From: Adenophora triphylla var. japonica
Lineage: Eukaryota; Streptophyta; Magnoliopsida; Asterales; Campanulaceae
Length of the DNA stretch: 64,000 nucleotides
NCBI GenBank assembly: GCA_022495995.1
Contig: JAFEMH010000169.1
Coordinates: forward strand, 434,001-498,000
Direction of reading: 5' to 3'
Below the pieces are notes generated by a model. That model made no database searches. It was not told the DNA's origin and saw nothing but the letters and a program-made list of their open reading frames with translations. Position 1 is the first letter of the stretch, and the number at the start of each line of letters is the position of its first letter. A program made the position numbers and the translations under genes. Shown here piece after piece: positions 11,701-23,186 of the stretch.

Positions 11701-14151
11701 CTTCAGTGGAGTTCTTAAGGTATGGGTTCCTCATGCATGGAGGCGGCATTACTCTACAGCGTAAAGCCACAGCAGATTGTGAAACATAACCCTGATTTTC
11801 CAGTGGTTCAATTACTGCTGTTTCTTCAATTATTATTTCATCTGATTCCAAATTTTCATTTGCATGTTCCAATCCTGTTAAGGGTAAGACATATGCACTT
11901 AATTAATTTTCTAATAGGGCATATGATAGCTTCATTTATGTTCAGAATCAGAACAAAACAAAGAATGACTTTGGGGCCGTCAAGAGAGATGATATTTAAT
12001 GAATATACAAATTATTATTATACTGAGATATGATAAAACTTGTGCACGATCATTAAGAGAATATCAGCTGAGTTTCAAAGTGTATGCCAACACCCAGGAC
12101 GCTGAAACAATCAGAACCAACAATCCGATGATCTGGGGTGAATACACAACTTATTACCCAATTGAAAACGTGCATCAATATCACTAGCATCAGTTTAAGA
12201 TTTAGTCGTCGAAGGATGTGGGGGAGGGGAATATTGTTGTCACGTGATGTCAAAAATGCATGAACAAAGAATGATAATGAGATTATGGCGAGATAAGTTT
12301 GTTGTAGGGCGAAAGATGAGTTTTGTGATATAAGAAAGACGAAACACATGATGGTACACCCTGGACATGGTTTTTACCAATCAATGCCAAATGGATATGA
12401 TGACATGGCCTCTTCTATTCATGCTGCTTCACTGAAATGGACAACAGAGAACTTGGTAGTTTTACTTGTCTAAAATATTTATTTGATTATCACAGTTGCC
12501 TCATGCCACATTGAGTTCTAGATAGAATGTGATGCAGAATGGAAGCGATTTGCCCTATAATCGGATTATAAACAGTAAAGAAATAAAGAAAACAAGGCCT
12601 GGCTTCACACCGAGGCAACCGTAGGCGCACCCAAGGAATTTGAATCACGCAGATTCAACACAAGAAAGCAATTCTTGCTGGAAATTTTATTTTTATTCAT
12701 CAACTCTGAATATTCTGAACCCTTACAAGGCCTTAAATAGGCTATAATAAATCCTAAACCTCAAAGGAAACTTATTCTTCAAGCAAAAGAAAACTAATTC
12801 CTAAATTAAAAAGGACAATAACTCCTAGACTTCAACAAATATAGAAATCCTTTAAGGATCTTAACTCTAAATACTAAATAAGACTCCTAAGCTACTAAGG
12901 AAAACTATTCCCGGCAATTAAATAATTACTAAATTACCTTTACTCTAGAAAAGACCAAAATACTATAAACTAAAATATAAACCCAGATTATCTAATGTAA
13001 GAACTTGACTTCTACGACTTGAACTTGAAAACATTATGATGCTTCTAATGCTCTTGAATTTGCTTTTCCTTGAGCTCATTGCGTCCCACATCAGAATGTA
13101 AGGACGAATACAAGCATTTACTACGCCAAGTTCCCTAGAATAATATTGAACAGCTACAAGATTCATTTCACGATAAAATAACCTCACCATTCTACTAACA
13201 CCTACCTCTTCCAAAAACATATGGCCGAGTCCATGAGATAAGCAATTTACTTTGACTATATGTTTAAAGTTCACCAAATTACATTCAAGCTAACCAACTG
13301 GAATATCAATCCCACATTACAAACTAAAAAATCAATCTAACCTTGTCTTTGCCGTTTGCTTTTAACTGTTTTCACTTTCTCAGGTGACCTAGGGCAAGGT
13401 ATGTCTTCTTGCTAAAGAGAGAATGAAACAAACCAATGTTAAAATATAGCATTCATATGAACAGAGATCATTCGCATCTCATCAAATTTAAAAAATCACC
13501 TTATTAAAAGTAAAAGTGTTAGGGATAAGTGGCACCTCCGGTGTAATGTAGTCAGGTGTGCTGCATAAAAATAAATAAGCTCATCAAATCTTAAAACCAG
13601 CAGCTCGGACTACTCAAAGGGTGCATTTCTAGACCTAACCATGATTGCACGATTCTTATTTAGCTCATTCCTCAACCAAAATTAAACTCACCAGCCACCA
13701 TGTAGATTAATTAACAAATGTATTGCTTAAATTAGTATATTAGCAGACAAATTTGACGATAATTGATACAGACGTATAATCAAAAATTAAATAAATTAAT
13801 GGATAAGGCATATTAAAACCTAAAAACGGTTGATCAGAAGTTTTACCAAAAGAAATCCTGACTGAGAATGAAGGTTTCATCGTCCGTACTAACATCCGCA
13901 TTGACATCGAGAGTCGCCGTCGATGAAGAAGGATATGCTTCCGGCGCTCCTTGAGCTTCGTAGTCGAGAAGGTTCTGGAATCGAGACGGATTAGGGAAAG
14001 AAATAGAAGATGAGCCTTGTTTGTTAATCGGTGGCTTGAAGGAGATTCGACCTATCTGGACGGTCAAATGCGTTGCCAAAGACCCCTTCATTTTCTTCTT
14101 CTCGGTCGATGACTTCCCGGTCCTGCCGCCGCCGTTGCTTTTTCGCTTCAT
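8737..14151 (-). CDS. WEE1: WEE1 protein kinase (complete, 10 coding exons)
   Basis: WEE1 is a nuclear kinase that inhibits cyclin-dependent kinases by tyrosine phosphorylation in their N-terminal lobe; in plants it mainly serves the replication and DNA-damage checkpoint. Reconstructed exons (minus): 14151-13847, 13560-13500, 13411-13342, 11874-11659, 10268-10201, 10116-10007, 9918-9878, 9784-9636, 9473-9120, 8835-8737. All junctions are GT-AG and phases fit, giving 1473 nt, 490 aa, close to other plant WEE1 proteins (about 500). The N-terminus is low-complexity and basic, with the conserved ILSQDFFCTPDYITPE box across exons 1-2. Kinase domain: glycine loop IGNGNFSRVF (about 242-251), VAIK-type lysine K265, HLDLKPEN with catalytic D357, DFG D374, then EEGDARYMPQEIL. 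Exon 9 carries most of the C-lobe. No frameshift anywhere, unlike the surrounding repeats. The start is the ATG at 14151; nothing supports a start further upstream. Confidence 0.95.
10269..11658 (-). other. WEE1 intron 4 (1.39 kb)
   Basis: Long intron between the exons ending at 11659 and starting at 10268. The middle (about 10560-11240) is less AT-rich than the other introns and has open stretches on both strands (minus 10661-10954 and 10985-11227), suggesting an old insertion, but no transposon ends or domain motifs are recognisable. Confidence 0.35.
12528..13321 (-). repeat. probable solo LTR inside WEE1 intron 3
   Basis: Intron 3 spans 11875-13341. On the minus strand the segment runs from TGTAATGTGGG (13321) to TGCATCACA (12528), has a TATTTAAGGCCTTGTAAG region followed by an AATAAAA signal, and ends in a typical U5-like stretch. 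There is no internal coding sequence. No clear 5-bp duplication was found, so the boundaries are tentative. Confidence 0.4.
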
Positions 14152-14445
14152 CAATCGACGGCCGGCTTTCTCTCACTTCGCCTCGCCGGAACTTATCGGT
14201 TTTTTAGACCTATAGTAGTCGAACTGGGCACAGAAGGCTATGTGCACATATGGAGTTCGGTAGTTGAGGGCGGTGGTGGGAGGGAGAGGGGAATGGGGAA
14301 TGAATGTAGATTTCAAAATCTGCGCGGGTTAATTCCCTTCAGTCCAATTCTGAGTTTTTAAGAGAAAATAAATGTTATGATTATATAAAGTAAATAAAGA
14401 AATTTGATCAGAAAATAGTAGTAGCCTATTATTATGATTATAGCA
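14152..14445 (-). promoter_or_regulatory. WEE1 5' UTR/promoter with E2F-like site
   Basis: The 290 bp upstream of the WEE1 start is moderately GC-rich near the gene. CTGCGCGGG at 14320-14328 is one base from an E2F core of the TTTGCGCGGG kind. S-phase control by E2F would suit a cell-cycle kinase, but a single imperfect site is weak evidence. Promoter assignment is by position only. Confidence 0.3.
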
Positions 14446-14739
14446 ATCTTATTTTATTATTTATTTTAATTAATAAATCAACTAAAATTAAAATTTTGTT
14501 ATTCTTCAAGATATAGATCAGAAAATAAAATAAATGCTTTATTTTGGTACTTAGGGATTACTATTTTTATTTGTCATGGGTTGCAGTGGGAGTTTTGGCT
14601 GGGATCAAGTGAATTTATACTTACTTTTTCGTTTTGCATAAATTTTACTTTTGTCATTTATTTTTTGATGGTTCATATAAAATTTTATTTTTTTTAAATA
14701 ATAAAAAAAATTAGTATTTCTCCCCCTCATTCTATTTTC

Positions 14740-15041
14740 TACTCCCTCCGTCCCGCCTGAAGTGTCTCAAAATGAGATCGGCGCGGGAATTAAGGAAAGT
14801 GAGGTAAGAAAGAGAAAAAGGTTAAATGTTGTGAGTATGAAAAATTAAATAGGAGAGAGAATGAGTGGGAGGAATAGTTAGAAGAGAGAATGTTGTGAGT
14901 GTAAAAGTAAAGTATGAGAGAGAATGAGTGGGGTAGGAAGAGTATAAAAATAATAAAAACTTTCCATTTTGAAATTGAGACATTTTAAATGGGACGCCCA
15001 AAAAGAAAAGTTGAGACACTTCGAGAGAGACGGAGGGAGTA
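14740..15041. mobile_element. Stowaway-type MITE
   Basis: Terminal inverted repeats TACTCCCTCCGTCCC (left) and a matching GACGGAGGGAGTA (right) with TA at both outer ends, about 300 bp, non-coding. The interior has the GTGAGTATGA/GAGAGAATGAGTGG repeats common in this family. Duplicated at 27081-27381. Confidence 0.85.
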
Positions 15042-15333
15042 TTTAATTAGCTACATATTTTTTATCATACATTTTCTTTCTATCTCGCTTTTTATGCTCA
15101 TAATATTTATAATAGTTACATATTTTTTCAAATTTTTAGATAAAACTCTGAAATTTTATATTGGACGAAAGGGGTACGGGGCTTGTCTTAGCATTTAGGT
15201 GATGCGTCTCGGGTAAGCTACATGATTTAGTTCTTGCTTCTTGTGTAAGCTGTGAGATAGGTGAAAAAAATTGGGTTTGGGCCATGTCCGGTTTGATTGT
15301 TCAATCTAAAATTTTTGGGTCGGTTTAACCGTA

Positions 15334-15547
15334 TACTCCCTCCGTCCCATCAATTGCTTCACCATTTTCCTTGGGCACGGGAATTATGGTAATGGGAGGG
15401 AAAAAAATGTTGTGAGTGTAATTTGAAAATAGGAGAGAGAATTAGTGGAGGGAATAATAAATTATAATGGTGTTGTGAGTATTAAAATAATGTAGGAGAG
15501 AGAATGAGTGGAGAAAATAATAATATTTTATGTCCAAAAAAGGAAAG
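15334..15547. mobile_element. Stowaway-type MITE, left part (split by gypsy insertion)
   Basis: Starts TACTCCCTCCGTCCC after TA and runs to GGAAAG, where the gypsy LTR begins. The missing right part, ending GGGACGGAGGGAGTA, is at 39885-39954 beyond the 3' LTR. The GAAAG at 15543-15547 recurs at 39885-39889 as the gypsy target duplication. Confidence 0.85.
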
Positions 15548-16207
15548 TGAACATACCAAAAGTGTCAAGTTGGGCTAAGCAAGTAAAGCTCAATCACAGA
15601 TGGCATTGGCACCCACATTCTCAATAAGACTGATCCAATCAGAACAAGGCCCAAGGCCCATCTCAAACATCAGTCGACTAAGTCCATGGTCCGACCTACC
15701 AGGTCCCGACCTAACTTAGTTCGACCTCATGATCCATACTACAATTCGGGTACGAATCATGCTCTACCCGACAGTCAGGTCGACCATTCTACGAGTGGCG
15801 ACCTCGACCTAAATCAGCAAATGACGACCTGACACTTGCCGGCTTATTTGGTTAATCAATGCTCACAACTACATCCCTACAAATCAGGGATCGTTATAGA
15901 CACGTGCCCACGACCAAGTAACTGCCGCTATAATCTCGGAGGACATGCTGCCTCCCCAAAAATACATCACATTTTCCTATAAATACTTCATCACTACCAA
16001 ACGGTGAAAGGTAACTGCCATTTTGTATTCTGAGTTCATTATTCGATACATTTTGAGCTTTATTCAACTGTGATCTTACTCTCACGCCCGAGCGTCTTCG
16101 CCGGAGACACATCCGGCTAGTCGTGGGTTCTGATTTCAGGTCAAGGAGCCAGGTGATTCATCCTGCCACGTGGAGGAAGATTGATAAGCACAATTCCTGC
16201 AGCATCA
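15548..16207 (+). repeat. Tat-type LTR, copy 1
   Basis: 660 bp, starts TGAACATACC, ends GCAGCATCA. TATA box CCTATAAATAC near 15978-15988. Upstream of it are six CGACCT motifs (about 15690-15835), a direct-repeat cluster in U3. Confidence 0.88.
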
Positions 16208-16208
16208 G

Positions 16209-16229
16209 TTTGGTTCCATTGCCGGGAAT
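16209..16229 (+). other. gypsy primer binding site
   Basis: TTTGGTTCCATTGCCGGGAA directly follows the LTR. The layout (TTTGG..CC.TTGCCGGG) is that of Athila/Tat elements. I did not assign the priming tRNA. Confidence 0.6.
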
Positions 16230-16272
16230 CGTGCTTTAAACTTGACCTCGAAAACTCTATCAACCTGCAACA

Positions 16273-19200
16273 ATGGTGACTTCAGAGGGACACGTATCCG
16301 AGGCTTCACTTGGGCATGAAGAAGTGAACAACAACAACATGAACGCAAACGCTGAGAACCTTAACTTGCCTCCTCCCCCACCGAATCGTCCCCTACGGTA
16401 GGGCCACCCGCTCTACCAAATGTTGTTGATGGCGCAGGATTGCCTGACACAAGGAGAGGGAAAAGGCATATGGATGGGCAAGGAGTTCCACCTCCTCCAA
16501 AACGTCCAACTCGCTCAGGGTAATGTTGGAAACAGGGCAGTCCCTCCACCAACCCCATGAGCAAGAAGGAGATGATGTTGGAGCGAGCCCGCATTCTGGC
16601 CGGACTTGATAGCCATGGAGGAGTGCGTAACAGGCCGACATACGCTCGAGAGAGTGGCCCTACTCGGGTTTCTAATGGGCAACGAGCCAGGAGTTTGAGG
16701 CCAAATGAAGGTGTGGGGCAGAATGGTGAAAACAGGATAGTTCAACGAGCTCCCACGGTCGTTCATGTGCCCAGTAACGACCTAAGGGCTAGCCTCAACA
16801 GAAACAGGGAGCAAGAGGCTCAATCTGACTTAAGGACGCGCTTAACGGCCTAATAGGAATGACATGGTTTCACCAGCCAGACGCGAGAGGTCGTGGTCTC
16901 ATAGAGACAGGAATGGGCGCAGGTCGCCCGTAAGAGAGGAGAGGCGCAGGTCGCCACTCGGAGATTATAGGCGCAGGTCGCCACAAGGAAGTGACGAGCG
17001 CGAGATCTCCAATACGATCGTAGAGGGCTCATTCTCACAGGGACAGGAGTAGGCGGTGACTCCCTAGAAGTGAAGGCCGAAGTCAAATGCTGCGCCCCCT
17101 CCAAGAGATGAAAGACCCGATGCTAGGGAATGGTTGTTGATGAAAAAGAAGTTTGAGCAATGGGAGGAGGAGAAGAAAAAGGATGCTGGAAAGGTCGAAC
17201 GAATTGATTTTGCTCTTCGACCTTTATCCAAAGAAATCAGAGATAGTCGGCCTCCTCCTACTTTCAGGTTGCCACTTCTGGAGAAGTATTCGGGGTCGAC
17301 CAATGCAAGGAGTCATATAGCACATCTGGAAGCCACCATGTGTTTTGTCGCCAATGAGGACGACAATATGTGCAAAGCCCTCCTAAGCACACTCACTGGG
17401 GCAGCCTTAACTTGGTTCAACGGTCTGGCCGCGGGTAGCATCACTACTTGGACATGCTTCAGGACAAAGTTCTTGGATCGCTTCGATTGCAGGAGCTCGG
17501 AAGATAAGCTGTCACCGATCTGAATAACTTGGTGCGAAGAATGAAAGCTCGATGAGCTACTTCACCAAGTTTAAGGAAATGGTTGATAAGATAGAGGAAG
17601 ACCTCACCGATAGGGAAGTCATTAATTGCTTCCGAAACGGTATTTCCTCGCAGACATGGATTATGAACTCACAGCCAGACAAGAACAACTCGACAGGAGT
17701 TGTTTGAGAAGGTGTATAATGTCGCTCTTGAGGAAAGGAAAGAGAAAAAGAATGGTAAAAGCCCCAAGGTGGAGGTCGCCGATGACAAAAAGGACTCCAA
17801 CAAGAATGGAGGAAACAATAAAAATGGAAAGAACGGGACTAGGGCAACCGAGAAAGTGCCCGAGGCTTTCACTCCCTTACGGTGAGTCGAACAGATTATG
17901 AACGCCGGTCGAGCCGGCTCCTCCCGTCCCAATGAACCCAGCAACAAATTTAGAAGGGACAATAGCAAATATTGTGACTACCATAAGGACACCGGTCATC
18001 TCACGTAAGATTGTTTGGGTTTGAAGCGCATTATACAAAGAATGGTCGACTGTGGGAGGCTCGACGCTTATGTGAAAAGACCTCAAGCCGGTGGAGGCGA
18101 GCACCAAAGGTGGACAAAGAAGGACCGAGGCAACTAGATTAAACACAGGGGTCATTACAGAGCAAGCAAGCAACACGGCCATCAAACACAAGATCTTCCA
18201 ACTCAATAAAGCCCCACATGTGCCCCCTAGAAGAGAAGTCGAGATGAGGTGATCGGCTTCTTCCCCCACGAATTGGCTACTAACATGGCGGCTAGAGAGC
18301 AAGTTCTCGTCATCCCGAGGTCTCATAGACGGATGTACGACGAGCGTACTCTTAGTCGACACGGGGGCCTGCAAGGATATTTTGTTCTACAAAACTTTTA
18401 AAGAAATGGGTCTTAATGATGAGCGGTTGGAGAGATATGATGGTAGGTTGGAGGGCTTCACCAATCATCGAGTTGATGCAAAAGGCAAGATAGAGCTCGA
18501 CGTCGACCTAGGCCAACACCCCTCAGATCGTATCAAAGGTACAATTTATAGTAATTGATGTAAATAGTGACTATGCCGCTATACTTGGTATCCCAGGTCA
18601 GGTCGCTCTTGGAATGGTGGCATCGATCCCTCATCAGCGAGTCAAGTTCCCTACACCCGCTGGAGTAGGGTGTGTACAAGGCACAGCTCGAGCCTACCTT
18701 GATCATGTTCTCAGAGAAAGAAAGAAAAGGGAGTTGGAAATCGAGACTGCAGACGGTTATTTAAAGTTGTCTCAATCACCACCAAAACTACAGATCCGTC
18801 AACAATCACCGACGTGGAAGAGTCGACCTATCGCTCAAATGACGAGGTCATGCTTGAGTCGACACTTCACTCTAACACCACTGAGGTCGATTCAGATGTA
18901 GTTATGGTCGACCAAGTCATCATAGGCAACCTATGCCTCCAGCTCGACAATAACTCGGGGGCCACCACCACCACCAGCGAGGTTGCAGACAAGTTAGATG
19001 ATATGATAGCAGAAGAAGCTCCACACCTGAGGGTCGAGGAGAGACAAAGGGTCAAGGAGATAATCATTGAGACTCTACAATTCAGGGATGGACCAGAGCT
19101 AGAAGCTGTGGATGAGTTAGAGTCAGTAATCACCAACTTTTCCTACCCCGACCAAAAAATTCAGATTGGGAAGCAGCTATCAGTTGAGGAGCGAGCAGAA

Positions 19201-22200
19201 ATCATCGAGCTACTCAAGGAAAGTAATGATGTCTTCGCATGGAGGGTAGAAGACATGAGGGGAATCAAGGAGGAGGTCGCTGTTCACAGACTGGAAGTCA
19301 ACCCGACCATAAAACCTAGACCCCAAAAATTGAGAAGCTTTGCTCGCGACAAGGAGGAAGCCATAAAAACTGAGGTACAAAAACTTTTGAATGCAGGGAT
19401 AATCAAAGAGGCCACTCATACAACGTGGTTGGCCAACGTGGTCATGGTGAAGAAATCAAATGGCAAATGGCGGATGTGTGTCGACTTCACCACTCTCAAT
19501 CTTGCTTGCCCAAAGGACAGCTATCCCTTCCTAGAATCGACAAGCTAGTCGATTCCATTGCCGGGTCACTCAACCCTCGCCTTCCTCGACGCTTACTCGG
19601 GTTACCACCAGATTAAGATGCATGAGGACGACATAATCAAGACGGCATTTCAAGCACTGGAGGCATCTATTGCTACAACATGATGCCATTTGGATTGAAG
19701 AATGCGGGGCAACTTATCAAAGGATGGTGAACAAAGTCTTTGCTTCTCAAATTGGCCGAAACATGGAGGCCTACGTCGACGATATGGTCATCAAAACAAA
19801 GACTGGACGTCACGTGGTCGACCTAAGGGAAACGTTCGCCAATTTAAGAGCAAACGACAGGAAGCTCAACCCTAGCAAGTGTGTATTTGGTGTAGCCGCT
19901 GGAAAGTTCCTTGGGTTCATGGTATCTCAACGGGGTATAGAAGCTAATCCGAGAAAAATCAAGGCTTTAGTCGACATGAAGGCTCCCACCGGTGTCAAAG
20001 AGATGCAAATGACTTAACGGAAGGGTAGCAGCCTCTTGGTCGTTTCATATCAAAGTCGCTAGAGAGGTCTCTCCCCTTCTTCAAAGCATTGAGGGGGACG
20101 AAAAGTTTTGAATGGACGACCAAATGTCATTCGTCGTTCCAACAGCTGAAGGATTACCTCGCTACTCCACCTCTCCTGAGTAGCCCGACCACTGGTGAAA
20201 CTTTGTTTGTGTATTTATCCGTGGGAGATAAATCAGTGGCAGCGGTTTTGGTTAGAGAAGATGAGGGGCTTCAAAAGCCAGTATACTACATCAGCAAGGC
20301 CCTATCAGATGTGGAGAGCAGATACTACAATGCTGAGAAGGTCGCCTATGCCCTAGTCGTGGCTTCAAGGAAGCTGCGAGCTTATTTTCTGGCTCATCCA
20401 ATTGTGGTTCTTACAAATGCTCCCCTAAGAAAAATTCTTCACAAGCCGGAGAGTTCAGGTCGACTTCTCAATTGGTCAATTGCCCTTACTGAATTTGACA
20501 TTGAGTATCGACCTCGAAAGGCGTTGAAGGCTCAAGCTCTGGCTGACTTCTTGGTCGAGCTTACGTTCACCAAGGAAGACGACGAGCAGCGAGCTCCAAA
20601 AGAAAAGGCTAAAGGGAAGGAGTCAGAGTCCTGTGTCGCCATCGCCTACTCGACGATTGTTGGAAGGTCTATTCAGACGGATCAGCGACTAAGAATAGCA
20701 GTGGAGCGGGGATAGTGCTAATTGAACCAGAATCTGGGATAGTATACGAGGAGTCATTAAGGTTCAAGTTCGATGCTTCCAATAACCAGGCCGAATACGA
20801 AGCCTTGATAGCAGCCATAGAGTACGCCAAGTGTTTTGGAGCAACTAAGATCATGGCTTACTGTGATTCACAATTGATAGTTAACCAGGTCCGAGGCGAG
20901 TACGAGGTGCTTAGTGCCACGTTGATCAAATACTGCGACCTGGTGAAGGAACTGATAAAAGATTTGGAATTCTGGGAGATTCAAAGAATTGGACGAGAAG
21001 ACAATGAGCTAGCTGACCTCCTCTCGAAGTTAGCCACTTTGGATGAACCACATGATGAACCTATCTCCTTCCTCGAAAGTCCAGCCTATGAAAGAGTAAA
21101 AATTCAATGCATAGATGATCCCTCAAGAAATTGGATTCAGGAGAAGTGTTGGATCGAGGAAATGAAGGCATACTTAGAAAGTGGTGAGCTGCCAGATGAC
21201 GAGAAGAAGGCTCGAGCTATCAAAAAGAAGGCTCCGATGTATGTCATTCAAGGAGGCGAATTGCTCGTAAGATCTTATACTCGACCATTGCTAAAGTGCA
21301 TCCATCCTCAAGAGGTCGCCCTATTGATACACGAAGTGGATAGTGGAATTTGTGGTGGACACCGGGGCCAGGACTCTTGCCGACAAGTTAATCACTTTGG
21401 GGTACTACCGCCACACATGAGAGCCGACACTCACAACTTTGTTCAAGAATGTGATCAATGTCAAAGATTTGCCAACTTACCTCATGTGCCAACAACCGAG
21501 CGTACTCCAAGAATTGCAGCTTGGCCATTCGACATGTGGGGCGTCGACCTGATTGGATCCTTCCCTCCCGCCCGAGGAAACTGCAAGTATGTGATAGTTG
21601 CCATAGACTACTTCACCAAATGGGTTGAGGCCAAACCACTAGCTCGCGTCACAGAGGAGAATTCTATCAACTTCATCCACGACTTCATTTGGTGTCGATT
21701 TGGTTTTCCTCGTGCTATAGTGTTCGACAATGGTTTACGCTTCTCCCAAACCTTCGAAGCAGAAATGAATCGAGTAGGGATCAAACATTGGAAATCGTCT
21801 GTCGCCTATCCTCAAGGAAATGGACAAGCTGAAGCAGCAAATAAACTTGTTCTATCTTCACTCAAGACAGGCTCGTAGGTCGACGAAATAATTGGTTGGA
21901 CGAACTTCCCCTTGCTCTTTGGGCAGCCGTACAACCACTTGGGGCCTACTGGGAAACCCCTTTCGCTCTCACTTACGGATCAGAGGCCATGGCACCTGCT
22001 GAGCTCAGATTCCCTACTGCTAGAGTGACCTTCTTTGATCAAGAGCAGAATGATACCAACAGGTTGATCGACTTGGACCTGATCGACGAGAAGCGAGAAA
22101 CAGCCTACCTCCGAATGGTCAACTACAAGCAGCGAACTAAAAGTTATCACGACAAGAAGGTCAAGGCAAGGTCGTTCCAAGTTGGAGATTATGTGTTGAG

Positions 22201-22414
22201 AAAGATTGAGGCAACGGGTAGAAGGACCCAGCAGAACAAGCTATCTCCTAATTGGGAAGGTCCATATGTAGTCACTCGAGTCGTCAAGGAAGGAACCTAC
22301 ATGATAGCTCATCCCGGAGGTGACGAGTTGAAACATCCTTGGCATGCTACTCATCTCATCAAATACTACTTTTTTTCCAAGTTCAAGTTTGTGGTAGTTC
22401 TAGTGTCAAATTGA
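16273..22414 (+). pseudogene. Tat-type gag-pol polyprotein, copy 1 (frameshifted)
   Basis: Begins at the ATG at 16273 with a polar, Asn- and Pro-rich N-terminus. It then has an Arg/Ser-rich tract (about 16870-17050), the gag core (17134-17523), protease (DTGA near 18359), RT N-terminal part (18814-19548), RT catalytic YVDDMV (in 19670-20017), RNase H (20089-20715), a second archaeal-type RNase H (20715-21050) and integrase with D,D,E residues and a GPY motif (to 22414). At least eight frame breaks separate these blocks. Many breaks coincide with CAG or CTG in the sister copy, so part of the damage may be consensus error. Product if intact: a virus-like-particle protein and the enzymes for reverse transcription and integration. 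Confidence 0.85.
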
Positions 22415-22479
22415 TGTAAGCATGTTCTATACTTCAATGAAAAGCGCAGTTCATTCCATCAAGCATAGTGTTACAATAA

Positions 22480-22830
22480 CCCCAACAAGCTCGACTCTTA
22501 GTCAGCTTCGTTTTAACAAGCTCGATTCTTAATCGCCTTTGTTCGCTAACAAGTCCGACTCTTAGTCGATTTCGTTCTAACAAACCCGACTCTTAGTCGG
22601 TTTGTTCTAACTAGCTCGATTCTTAATCAGCTTTATTCAATTAACAAGTCCGACTCTTAGTTGACTTCGTTCTAACAAACTCGACTCTTAGTCGACTTCC
22701 TTGTTCTAATTAGCTCGATTCTTAATCGCCTTTATCCATTTAACAGTCCGACTCTTAGTCGACTTCGTTCTAACAAACTCGACTCTTAGTCAGTTTGTTC
22801 TAATTAGCTAGACCCTAGGTCAGCTTCAAT
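22480..22830. repeat. tandem repeat spacer downstream of pol, copy 1
   Basis: About ten units of 30-40 bp alternate between CTCGACTCTTAGTC and CTCGATTCTTAATC cores separated by TTCGTTCTAACAA-like spacers. The same array is at about 34840-35170. Non-coding; lies between pol and the antisense gene. Confidence 0.8.
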
Positions 22831-23186
22831 AGTGTGAGCAGGTTCGACTCATAGTCAATCTCATTCACAAAAAAGTTAAGCAGGTCTGAGGTTGACTAAA
22901 TAAATAAAGATCAAGTCACCTCTAGGCTCAAGTTTACTCATTCATCCTATCTATATCTAGCTCGACGTTTACTTTAAAAAGCATACAACATGCAATAAAT
23001 AAGGTCAGCTATGATAGAGGTAAGTCTCCCAAAGCGGGCTAAGACTTAGGCAAAATAAATTTACAAAAGTATCTTGCCTCCCAAAAAATAGGGCCAAGGC
23101 ATTCAAATATTCAAGGAATCAAAAGAGCAAAAATGTTAGTTGGGACTTGTTCATTACAATTCAGCTAAGAAATTCAAGAGTTTTGG

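Noticed and set aside
14152..14154. Upstream TTG as start of WEE1
   Set aside because: The codon before the ATG is TTG, not a plausible plant start; the ATG at 14151 fits WEE1 proteins.
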